A DNA stretch of 48,304 bases from an uncultured Porphyromonadaceae bacterium. GTDB taxonomy: Bacteria; Bacteroidota; Bacteroidia; Bacteroidales; Muribaculaceae. A program made the position numbers and the translations under genes. Location: positions 1 to 48,304 of the forward strand of contig CAMCDS010000017.1 of assembly GCA_945873625.1 (NCBI GenBank), written 5' to 3'. Of this stretch, positions 41,716 to 48,304 are shown piece after piece. The notes under the pieces were generated by a model. That model did no database searches. It was not told where the DNA came from and worked only from the letters and a program-made list of their open reading frames with translations. How positions within the stretch are numbered: the first letter of the stretch is position 1; every line of letters starts with the position of its first letter.

Positions 41716-44031
41716 ATGAAACGCATACACTCAGCCTCACTCCTCACGCTCACAGCCCTCTCGGCCCTGGCACTGACACCCGTGGTGCAGAAGGCCGGGA
41801 AGGCTCCCGAGGCTCCGCGCGAGCACTACGACGGCATCCGCCGGCTCGCGCCGCAATACGCCGACTCCGATTCCGGACTCAAAGCCGATTTCTCGGTGGC
41901 CGGAACCGGGTCGATGCAGCCTATTGCAGTGGAGAATTTCGATGCCGGCGCGGGCGGATGGAAATTCGACCCGACAGTCAACGTAGTGTGGGAGGTGAGC
42001 CGCGTGGCTGAGCCGGGAGAGCCCAAGAGCTTCTCGGCCATCGACGAGACCGACGTGGCCTCGCTGAAAGTGAAGGGCCCTTATCAGACATATAAGCGGG
42101 AGAAATCGTCGGCATGGTCGCCTGAATACGACATTCCGGCTAAGGCCTCGCTGACATTCTGGGCAGGATTTACGAAAAACTACGACGACGAATGTCGCCT
42201 CGACCTGCAGGCCTGTATGCCCGGCGACACCCTCGACCTCTGGAACTCAACGCAGGCCGAAGGTGAACGTCCGTGGGCATGGCGGCAGGTGAGCGTCGAC
42301 ATCAGCGCGCTGGCCGGGAAGAAAGTGGTGTTCCGCTTCCTGTACGGTCCGGGCAAGAAAGACTCGTTCAACACCGGAGGCTACCTCGGCGACTTCGCAA
42401 TCGACGCCTTCACCATATCGGGTACGAAGACCGTGGAGCGTGTGGAGGCCGCCACAGGCGAGACCATCGCCCTCGCCGACCTCTCGGAAGGGGAACCGGC
42501 CGAATGGCTCTGGACAATGCCCGGAGCCGTACCCCCGACATCGACTGAACGCAACCCGACCGTCTACTACACCCGCGACGGCGACTACGACATCACGCTC
42601 AGCGTGGCCGACAGCCGGGGCAACAGGTCGGAGAAGACCCGCCGCGGGTTCGTCCACGTTACCGGCACCGCGCCCGAGGCTCGCATACTCACCCCGGCCA
42701 CATTCCGCTATTCGGCCACACGCATGCCGATGGTGGCACCGCTGGCACCGGTGGTCTACCGCGACGCCTCGGCCGGATTCCCCGAATCGTGGAAATGGAC
42801 ATTCACCGGCGTAGACGCCGACCCGCAGACTCTGACCGAATCGGACGTCGAGGAGCCCGAAGTGGCCTACAGCTTCCTGCACGAACAGCACGCCACGCTC
42901 GAAGTGGCCAACGCCCACGGCAAATCGACCGACTCGGCCACCGTTAGCGTCGAATACTCCGGAGTGGTCAACAACCTCCGCCCCGACGACCGCGCCACCA
43001 ACTACGACATGGAAGACTGGGGTCTCTTCCCCGGATCCAACACCCGTAAGATCACAGCCTTCGCCGAACGGTTCTCGGCGCCCTCGCGCCCCGTTGTGGT
43101 TCACGGAGCTTACGTCTACTTCACCCGTGCCCTCGCCACCGAGGTGGTCGACCAGATAGCCAACGTGGGCGTGCATCTCTACACCTCGAAAGACGGCCGC
43201 CCCGACCGAAAGCTCGACTCATGGTGGTGGAGCGTATTCGAGCTCGACACCCCTTCGACCGGAGGCGAACTCGTAGGCACCGCATTCCAGTTCACCGAAA
43301 ACCCGGTGGTCGACGGTGAGTTCTTCATCGTGGTCGACGGGCTTCCCGAGTTCAGCGAGGGATGCTGCGTGGCGTTCGGAATGGCAGGATTCCGCGACTC
43401 GGGCAACACGGCCATGATACTCAAGGAAGGGGAATGGACCGAAGTGGCCGAATGGTTCGGAGCCGGCAAGCACACGTCGTTCATGATCTATCCCTCCATA
43501 TCCCATTCCGTCATGTCGCCGCTGCCGACCGGCGCTCCCGCCGAGGCATCGGCAGGACGCGAGGCGGGAACCATCGACTTCCCAATCTTCTCTTTCCTCG
43601 GCTATAAAACTCCCGCCAAGGCCGACTGCGACTGGCTGAGGCTCGAAGGCTCGCCCAACGGGCTGACCGTAGACACCCTGAAGATAGCCTACGACCGCCT
43701 GCCCGACGGAATGACATCGCGCCGCGGCACGCTCACCCTCACCGACGGAGCCTCGACGCTCGACATCCACGTTACCCAGACCGGAGAAGGAGCCGCCGGC
43801 CGCATCGAGGCAGACGGCGTCCTCAGAGCCGGCCCCTCACCCTTCGGACCCACCCTCGCCGTCTCCGGACTCGTCCCCGGCAAACCCATGACCGTAATCT
43901 CGGCATCGGGACAGACGATGGCAGCCGTCAGCCCCTCGGGCCCGACGCTCACCCTCGCCACCGAGGCCTGGCCTCCCGGAGTCTACATCATCTCCCAGGG
44001 AAAACAACGCACCAAAGCGATAAAACGCTGA
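41716..44031 (+). CDS. Modular secreted protein with PKD domains
   Basis: 771 residues from ATG 41716 (MKRIHSASLLTLTALSALAL signal peptide); ATG 41698 is an alternative. Residues ~65-240 form a jelly-roll module (ENFDAGAGGWKF, FWAGFTKNYDDECRLDLQA, GDFAIDAFTISG). Two PKD-like domains follow at ~250-330 and ~345-430 (TVYYTRDGDYDITLSVADSR; VAYSFLHEQHATLEVANAHG). A further beta-sandwich lies at ~440-610, a BACON-like segment at ~620-690 (RRGTLTLTDGASTLDIHVTQ), and a C-terminal tail ending in GVYIISQGKQRTKAIKR. Export and surface attachment are likely; the ligand is unknown. It has a strong terminator. Confidence 0.82.
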   Translation: MKRIHSASLLTLTALSALALTPVVQKAGKAPEAPREHYDGIRRLAPQYADSDSGLKADFSVAGTGSMQPIAVENFDAGAGGWKFDPTVNVVWEVSRVAEPGEPKSFSAIDETDVASLKVKGPYQTYKREKSSAWSPEYDIPAKASLTFWAGFTKNYDDECRLDLQACMPGDTLDLWNSTQAEGERPWAWRQVSVDISALAGKKVVFRFLYGPGKKDSFNTGGYLGDFAIDAFTISGTKTVERVEAATGETIALADLSEGEPAEWLWTMPGAVPPTSTERNPTVYYTRDGDYDITLSVADSRGNRSEKTRRGFVHVTGTAPEARILTPATFRYSATRMPMVAPLAPVVYRDASAGFPESWKWTFTGVDADPQTLTESDVEEPEVAYSFLHEQHATLEVANAHGKSTDSATVSVEYSGVVNNLRPDDRATNYDMEDWGLFPGSNTRKITAFAERFSAPSRPVVVHGAYVYFTRALATEVVDQIANVGVHLYTSKDGRPDRKLDSWWWSVFELDTPSTGGELVGTAFQFTENPVVDGEFFIVVDGLPEFSEGCCVAFGMAGFRDSGNTAMILKEGEWTEVAEWFGAGKHTSFMIYPSISHSVMSPLPTGAPAEASAGREAGTIDFPIFSFLGYKTPAKADCDWLRLEGSPNGLTVDTLKIAYDRLPDGMTSRRGTLTLTDGASTLDIHVTQTGEGAAGRIEADGVLRAGPSPFGPTLAVSGLVPGKPMTVISASGQTMAAVSPSGPTLTLATEAWPPGVYIISQGKQRTKAIKR

Positions 44032-44049
44032 CAGACATCCCAGCCCATC

Positions 44050-44089
44050 GGTGGCCGGCATCCCAAGAGGATCGCCGGCCACCTTTTTT
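44050..44089 (+). terminator. Terminator after PKD-domain protein gene
   Basis: GGTGGCCGGC (44050-44059) pairs perfectly with GCCGGCCACC (44074-44083), followed by TTTTTT. Confidence 0.9.
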
Positions 44090-44151
44090 AGCACCCGCAG
44101 ACAACAATACGCCAATCCCGACGTTACAAAGAAAACCAGCTACGGACCAAT

Positions 44152-44712
44152 ATGAAAAGCGCTTTATACACACGCACCGGCGACGCCGGCACCACATCGC
44201 TCGTAGGAGGCACGAGAGTGAAGAAAAACAGCGTAAGGCTCGAAGCCTACGGCACACTCGACGAGTTCTCCTCATTCCTCGGATGCGTGCTCTCCGACCC
44301 CGGATGCGACTCCGAGATAAAAGGGCAGCTCCTTGAAATACAGAACATGCTCTTCAACCTCGGAGGATACCTCGCCTCGGAAGTGGAGGAAGGCACACAA
44401 CCCCCGGCATGGGGACTGACCGACGACAGCATCTCACGCATCGAAGGATGGGTCGACGCCCTCGACGAACAGACCCCTAAAGTCAACGCCTTCGTGCTCC
44501 CCGGAGGATGCATGCTCGCCGCCAAGGCCCACGTATGCCGCACCGTATGCCGGCGTGCCGAGCGACGCATACTCGACCTCGCCGACAGCGCATACGTCGA
44601 CCCACGCCTGCTCACCTACTTCAACCGTCTGAGCGACTACCTCTTCATCCTCGCCCGCTACTTCAACTTCACGGCCGGCGTAGAAGAGATAATCTGGAAA
44701 AAAGACCTCTGA
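44152..44712 (+). CDS. pduO: Cob(I)yrinic acid a,c-diamide adenosyltransferase, PduO type
   Basis: 186 residues. The N-terminal ATP-binding motif YTRTGDAGTTSLVGG and the central VNAFVLPGG plus AKAHVCRTVCRRAERRI are diagnostic of PduO/MMAB adenosyltransferases. The C-terminus LTYFNRLSDYLFILARYFN also fits. The cytoplasmic trimeric enzyme transfers adenosine from ATP to cob(I)alamin to make coenzyme B12. No other cobalamin gene adjoins it, but a cbiMQO metal importer lies 25 kb upstream. Transcribed as a single gene between two terminator/promoter regions. Confidence 0.92.
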   Translation: MKSALYTRTGDAGTTSLVGGTRVKKNSVRLEAYGTLDEFSSFLGCVLSDPGCDSEIKGQLLEIQNMLFNLGGYLASEVEEGTQPPAWGLTDDSISRIEGWVDALDEQTPKVNAFVLPGGCMLAAKAHVCRTVCRRAERRILDLADSAYVDPRLLTYFNRLSDYLFILARYFNFTAGVEEIIWKKDL

Positions 44713-44726
44713 GCCCCTCCGTGCTA

Positions 44727-44757
44727 TTGCAATTTAGCCGCACTTTTTATAATTTTG
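44727..44757 (+). promoter_or_regulatory. Promoter of DUF2795 gene
   Basis: TTG (44727-44729), 20 nt, TAATTTTG (44750-44757), a full consensus match. Confidence 0.8.
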
Positions 44758-44843
44758 CGGCGTTTTTTACCCGAAGCATCGGGAAGGCGACCTTTACGGC
44801 CCGCATATCAAACTGAAAATCAAACAGAAAGACATACAAAGCA

Positions 44844-45065
44844 ATGTACTGGACACTTGAACTCGCGTCGAAACTCGAAGACGCACCCTGGCCCGCGACC
44901 AAAGAAGAGCTCATCGACTTCGCCATGCGAAGCGGAGCGCCGCTTGAAGTGATAGAAAACCTACAGGAGATAGAAGACGAGGGCGAAGCCTACGAAAGCA
45001 TCGAAGAGCTCTGGCCCGACTACCCCTCCAACGAAGACTTCTTCTTCAACGAGGATGAATACTAA
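44844..45065 (+). CDS. DUF2795 domain-containing small acidic protein
   Basis: 73 residues, highly acidic. It starts MYWTLELASKLEDAPWPATK, continues ELIDFAMRSGAPLEVIENL and ends FFFNEDEY. This is a strongly conserved Bacteroidetes version of DUF2795; the fold is helical and the function unknown. It has its own promoter and a terminator at 45115. It is the last gene with the base composition of the rest of the window; DNA downstream becomes much AT-richer, so it marks the boundary of a likely acquired patch. Confidence 0.85.
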   Translation: MYWTLELASKLEDAPWPATKEELIDFAMRSGAPLEVIENLQEIEDEGEAYESIEELWPDYPSNEDFFFNEDEY

Positions 45066-45074
45066 CTGAAAATC

Positions 45075-45090
45075 AATTAGTTAACTAATT
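45075..45090. other. 16-nt perfect palindrome
   Basis: AATTAGTTAACTAATT is a perfect palindrome 9 bp past the DUF2795 stop codon, at the junction with the AT-rich patch. Role unknown. Confidence 0.5.
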
Positions 45091-45114
45091 AAAAATAAGA
45101 AACTTACAATGGAG

Positions 45115-45141
45115 ACCACCTCGGCTTTGGGGTGGTTTTTT
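45115..45141 (+). terminator. Terminator after DUF2795 gene
   Basis: ACCACC (45115-45120) pairs with GGTGGT (45131-45136), followed by a T-run to 45141. Confidence 0.75.
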
Positions 45142-45184
45142 CTTGTCTAAACACCCCCAAATGTATCAAATTAACCTTTTATAA

Positions 45185-45718
45185 AGTAATACACGCTACC
45201 CATTCGCTACCCCAAGACATCAAAAAATCCTCCACAAAAAAGGAATAGTAAATGGTAGTGAGGCTGGTCCCAGACAGATTGCGAAAGAATTACGCAATCG
45301 TGGTGCTTTGGTGTATTATGAATGTGAGAATAATCGAGACTGGAAGAAGTTCATCAAGTCAGTTGAAGTTGCTGATATTGTGAAGTTCTCTGACGAGAAT
45401 GTTCCTGACATAACTTTCTGTGCTGATTACAAGAACAAACTGTTCATACAGACACAAGGCTCGAAGGGATTACGTTTCAGCCTTTGTGGTGGTGAATGGG
45501 TTCACCTTGACCCCGTAAAGGTCGATACTGTTGTTGACTGGGAGGGTTGCGGTGATACTATTTCGGCAGTGTTCATCAATGAACTGAATAAAATTGGATT
45601 ATCCAAAATATCCGAGTTAACAAAGAGCCAAGTATTGACCGCACTTGGTATGGCTGTTGAAAAAGCAGCACTCTGTACCCAGTATTATGGCTCAAAAGGA
45701 TGGTTAAAGTCTAAATGA
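45185..45718 (+). pseudogene. 5'-truncated PfkB-family carbohydrate kinase
   Basis: The frame is open from 45185 (after TAA at 45182-45184) but has no ATG before the homologous part. Similarity to PfkB/ribokinase kinases starts near 45240 (GIVNGSEAGPRQIAKEL) and continues through ALVYYECENNRDW, ADIVKFSDENVPD, FIQTQGSKGL and the C-terminal signature VDWEGCGDTISAVFI. The expected GAGD anion-hole motif reads GCGD. The N-terminal substrate-binding half (~100-150 residues) is missing, and TTG 45308 would be the only plausible start. It is probably a remnant left by recombination. Codon use is AT-rich, unlike the genes to the left. The NADAR gene follows 7 bp downstream. Confidence 0.65.
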
Positions 45719-45725
45719 TATTACT

Positions 45726-46346
45726 ATGAGTAAAGGTAGTGTCGCTCCTCTGATAAAAGAGTATTATCCGGAATATTATATGCTTAAAGAATATCCTATT
45801 GGTAGTTGTGCTCCAATTAGAGCCAATACAGATGAATGGGGTATATTGAGCAATATATATCCGACAGTTCTTGTCGTTGATGGTGTGGAGTTTGCCAGCA
45901 GTGAACAACTCTTTCAGATGATGAAATTCTCTGATAAAGACATATTGTTGGACATATACAAAACAAGAGGTATGACCCCAAAGATGAAAGCCAATAAAAT
46001 TGAAAACAGGGCTTTTATAAGACCAGACTGGGGGCAAGTAATCATTGATTGTATGAAGTTCTGCCTGCAGACGAAATATGACCAATGTGAGGATTTCAAG
46101 AATACTCTACATAATACCAAGGGGTTGAATATCGTCGAGGACGAAACCAATAGAAAAACCAGCAAGAAAGGCAATGTAAGACCCACCGACACGTGGGGTG
46201 TGATTAAGGATGGAGATATGTATAAAGGCAGCAACCTGATGGGTAGATTGTTGATGGAGCTGCGAGATAATGGAAAATTAGAATACCACCTGCCTGACGA
46301 TATATTCGATTTCATATCAATTCTGAAATCAAGCGGCCGGATATAA
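45726..46346 (+). CDS. NADAR-family protein (YbiA-like, DUF1768)
   Basis: 206 residues. The NADAR core is recognisable: ANTDEWGILSNIYPTVLVVD, then VEFASSEQLFQMMKFSDKD, KMKANKI, and TWGVIKDGDMYKGSNLMGRL before LLMELR. Family members cleave N-glycosidic bonds in riboflavin intermediates or remove ADP-ribose from guanine, and some act as antitoxins to DarT-type toxins. About 25-30 N-terminal residues (MSKGSVAPLIKEYYPEYYML) extend beyond the core. It is in an operon-like position 7 bp behind the truncated PfkB kinase. No toxin partner is visible. Base composition suggests transfer. Confidence 0.85.
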   Translation: MSKGSVAPLIKEYYPEYYMLKEYPIGSCAPIRANTDEWGILSNIYPTVLVVDGVEFASSEQLFQMMKFSDKDILLDIYKTRGMTPKMKANKIENRAFIRPDWGQVIIDCMKFCLQTKYDQCEDFKNTLHNTKGLNIVEDETNRKTSKKGNVRPTDTWGVIKDGDMYKGSNLMGRLLMELRDNGKLEYHLPDDIFDFISILKSSGRI

Positions 46347-46350
46347 AAAA

Positions 46351-46379
46351 AAGAACCCATACGGATTGTATGAGTTCTT
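46351..46379 (+). terminator. Hairpin after NADAR gene
   Basis: AAGAACcCATAC (46351-46362) and GTATGaGTTCTT (46368-46379) form a 12-bp stem with one mismatch, 5 bp past the stop codon. There is no T-run on the plus strand, but an A-run precedes it, so it would terminate better on the minus strand. Confidence 0.55.
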
Positions 46380-46390
46380 AATGGTTTGAC

Positions 46391-46483
46391 CAGTGTATTT
46401 TCGAGGAAATTACGCAAGTTGAAGAGGGAATGTAGCGAGCTACATGACCGATGAGACTTGACGAAATTTACCGAAAATACACC
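46391..46483. repeat. Structured palindromic repeat D (core related to copies A and B)
   Basis: GTGTATTTTCG (46393-46403) pairs with CGAAAATACAC (46472-46482), with further helices CAAGT/ACTTG and TGTAGC/GCTACA inside. The central 55 nt (46413-46467) align without gaps to 38445-38499 at about 80% identity. The outer arms are unrelated to the AGAGTATG ends. Confidence 0.8.
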
Positions 46484-46534
46484 GGGGCGGGGTAATATAA
46501 ATTAAAATTAATAAATAAAACATGCACCCGCGAA

Positions 46535-46669
46535 CAATATAATATTAGCGTATTCTCGCAGCTTCCTGCCATCTTTAGTCTTTTGGTTCAGTCACATAGC
46601 CCGCTATGCTCCTTCACCTGCAAGACTAAATCTGACCGAAATCTGCGACCCCTGCGTTAACAAATATTG
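46535..46669. repeat. Structured palindromic repeat E (diverged relative)
   Basis: Nested inverted repeats: CAATAT/ATATTG at the ends, CGCAG/CTGCG, TTTAGTCTT/AAGACTAAA and the inner stem CATAGC (46595-46600) / GCTATG (46603-46608). Read on the minus strand it shows GGTGAAGGAG, stem, TGACTGA, like the GAAG...stem...TGACCGA order of repeats A, B and D. Confidence 0.65.
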
Positions 46670-46706
46670 GGGAATGGGGTCTAAATCATATCACCCTGGA
46701 ACCGAG

Positions 46707-48304
46707 TTATTTTACAAATACTTTCTTGCCATTTTTGATGTAGATACCCGGAACGGGGTTAATGACTTTGCGCCCAAACAGGTCGTACATATCATCTCCG
46801 GAGTCCTTCTCGGCAACTATAACGGGTTCAACGCCGGTGCTAAGTTCCTCGGATAAGACAAAGCTGGAAACCTTTACCCCCGAAGAGAGCGTTGCCTCTT
46901 TGGTTTGAGCATTGAGATAAGCCTTGCCGCGCGTTACGGTAATTTTTGAGCCATCGGTGCTTATTATAACACCGGTTTTGCTCTTCGCTATGCCGAGATA
47001 GAAGCCAAGGCCAGAATAGGAATCTTCGTCGTTGTACATGAGATCGTAGAGGGTGTAGCCGTCATCGGCTGTTATATTAGTCCTATAGTTATCGGGGGTA
47101 GCCACAAGATTGTTCACGGAATAATCAGCCGGAGTCAATGCTGTGGTCTCATTTGCCTTATAGTTCACATACTCGTCATCCGACTTTAGCAGCACGCCTT
47201 CGCCCATTGCCACTTGGTCGTCGCTGCGCCGGCTCAATTTCAAAGCGCCTCCGCTCACTGTGACATTGAAAACTTTGAGCGTTCTTTTCTCCGGAACGGA
47301 AATGGTAACATCGGATGTCCAGTTGCTGAACGTTGCCCAATAGGTTTCGTCTTCTATTTTCTTTGACATAGCGAGAATTTTGTATGCCGAATTGATTATG
47401 GGATATTTGTCCGTTCCGAGGTGCTGCCCCCATATGCCCGGCAATGCGTTGTCAAGCAGATAGCACACTTCGCCTCGTTCAAATTCCGCTGTGCTCCTAC
47501 CTTCGGCACAACCTGCTTTGTCGGAGCCGCCAATTCCACCAACCTTGCATTTATCTTTGTCATAATAGCAGCGGGTGATATTTTTATAGTTAGCGCCGCA
47601 CACGCCGCCGACATCACGGGAGCCGGTGACTACACCGATATTATAGCAACTTAAGATATTACTTCCGTTATTAATTCCGCACACGCCGCCGATATTTGAG
47701 TCGGTGCCGGTGACTGTGCCGGTATTATAGCAGCTAATGATTGAGCCATCATTCCAACCGCACACGCCGCCGACATCTATAGAGCCGGTGACTGCGCCTA
47801 TATTATAGCAGTTGAAGATTAAGCCGCCTGCGTTCGCTCCGCACACACCGCCAACGCTTGACTTACCGGTGACTGCGCCGTCAACGCTGAGGTTTCTAAT
47901 CGCGCCACCCGAGCCGATACAGCCGAACAAACCTTGATAAGACTCTGTGCCGTTGATATACAAGCCTGTTATTTTGTGTCCGCCGCCGTCAAAATCGCCT
48001 TTAAAATGAGTTGACTCATTGCCTATCGGTTTCCATGACTCGCCTGATCCGCTATTGTATTTTCCCGACATATCTATATCTGCGGTCATGGTGAAATACA
48101 CACCGCTGAGATCCCTTCCGGCGTTTACCTCATCGTATATCAGTTCAAGCATCTCAAGGTCGGGAACGATAAACGGATTTGTTTCAGTACATGTGCCCCT
48201 CAAATTAGTTTCGGGATTTGAACTTAATATCGGTCTTCCCAACCAGGACATTTCCCAGATATTTGTAAAATCCCAATCAACAAATGTTTTCTCCACCACA
48301 AAAT
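46707..48304 (-). CDS. GLUG-repeat surface protein with C-terminal sorting-like tail, N-terminus beyond window
   Basis: 532 codons are visible; the frame is open at the right edge, so the apparent first Met/Val is internal. The N-terminal visible part has a lamin-like/GLUG prelude (YFTMTADIDMSG, FKGDFDGGGHKITGLYI, YQGLFGCIGSGGAIRNLSV). It is followed by at least four GLUG repeats of 26-27 residues (GGVCGxNxGxxxxCYNxGxVTG). Residues ~300-460 form beta-sandwich modules, and the tail contains DDMYDLFGRKV and ends IYIKNGKKVFVK, a Bacteroidales sorting/anchoring pattern. Such proteins are typically adhesin-like. Base composition is lower in GC than the left part of the window. Confidence 0.85.
   Translation of the reverse strand, partial: FVVEKTFVDWDFTNIWEMSWLGRPILSSNPETNLRGTCTETNPFIVPDLEMLELIYDEVNAGRDLSGVYFTMTADIDMSGKYNSGSGESWKPIGNESTHFKGDFDGGGHKITGLYINGTESYQGLFGCIGSGGAIRNLSVDGAVTGKSSVGGVCGANAGGLIFNCYNIGAVTGSIDVGGVCGWNDGSIISCYNTGTVTGTDSNIGGVCGINNGSNILSCYNIGVVTGSRDVGGVCGANYKNITRCYYDKDKCKVGGIGGSDKAGCAEGRSTAEFERGEVCYLLDNALPGIWGQHLGTDKYPIINSAYKILAMSKKIEDETYWATFSNWTSDVTISVPEKRTLKVFNVTVSGGALKLSRRSDDQVAMGEGVLLKSDDEYVNYKANETTALTPADYSVNNLVATPDNYRTNITADDGYTLYDLMYNDEDSYSGLGFYLGIAKSKTGVIISTDGSKITVTRGKAYLNAQTKEATLSSGVKVSSFVLSEELSTGVEPVIVAEKDSGDDMYDLFGRKVINPVPGIYIKNGKKVFVK
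47560..47910 (-). repeat. In-gene tandem repeats of about 80 bp (GLUG units)
   Basis: The motif CGCACACGCCGCC recurs at about 47598, 47678, 47759 and 47839 (the last with one change), each followed by a similar GAGCCGGTGACT block, giving a period of 78-81 bp that matches whole GLUG repeats. Similarity at DNA level would allow unit gain or loss by recombination. Confidence 0.7.

Noticed and set aside
45185..45240. GCTACCCATTCGCTACCCC as an integrase attachment site or integrase remnant
   Set aside because: Repeated GCTACCC next to the composition shift is suggestive, but no second copy flanking the patch and no recombinase gene is visible in the window.
47590..47860. Regular ~80-bp repeats resembling an array
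   Set aside because: They lie in frame inside a GLUG-repeat coding sequence, the period equals whole codons and there are no unique spacers, so this is not CRISPR.

Overview
The window looks like chromosomal DNA from a fairly GC-rich member of the Bacteroidales, most plausibly Muribaculaceae or a close relative. Evidence: many promoters of the Bacteroidetes type (TTG, 19-21 nt, TAnnTTTG); secreted proteins with carboxy-terminal sorting tails of the type IX secretion kind; and families largely confined to this phylum (DUF6029, Omp28-related, DUF6377, DUF4252, DUF4254, DUF2795, phosphate-selective porin O/P). The family-level assignment is inference.

Layout. (1) 1-6198, minus strand: a periplasmic thiol/redox block. 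A DsbD-like electron conduit has its own promoter and terminator. It is followed by a second unit encoding a TlpA-like thioredoxin, a DUF6029 beta-barrel, an Omp28-like thioredoxin-fold lipoprotein and a secreted protein cut by the window edge. (2) 6377-8801, minus: the two subunits of an NfnAB/GltA-type flavin oxidoreductase. (3) 8985-16947: two paralogous Crp/Fnr regulators, an AAA-ATPase/PD-(D/E)XK protein, two adjacent secreted proteins with near-identical tails, and a DUF4254-glycosyltransferase 9 pair. (4) 17061-22943: an ECF cobalt/nickel importer (cbiM-Q-O), a histidine acid phosphatase and a convergent TonB-dependent receptor whose promoter region carries a large palindrome. (5) 23039-30829: one 2596-residue subtilisin-like exoprotease. 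(6) 30830-33912: an AT-rich stretch with a tiny transcription unit (promoter, 14-codon ORF, terminator) and a membrane-anchored DUF6377 regulator. (7) 33913-38636: a pRiA4b ORF-3-like protein, a porin, and an ECF sigma operon with a probable anti-sigma factor and two DUF4252 proteins. (8) 38680-45141: two large modular secreted proteins, a PduO-type cobalamin adenosyltransferase and a DUF2795 protein. (9) 45142-48304: a visibly AT-richer accessory patch with a 5'-truncated PfkB kinase, a NADAR-family protein, two structured palindromic repeats and a GLUG-repeat surface protein cut by the right edge.

The most unusual thread is a dispersed family of structured repeats. Two ~196-bp copies bounded by AGAGTATG inverted ends (18044-18240 and 38389-38583) and a 43-bp end-only version (6450-6492) all sit at gene ends, one of them inside the cbiMQO operon. 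Their central 55-nt hairpin core recurs at 46413-46467 with different flanks, and a more diverged relative lies at 46535-46669. The hairpin stems differ between copies by compensatory changes, so structure rather than sequence appears to be under selection. The second candidate for something undescribed is the micro-transcription unit at 31380-31657.

No tRNA, rRNA or CRISPR array was recognised.
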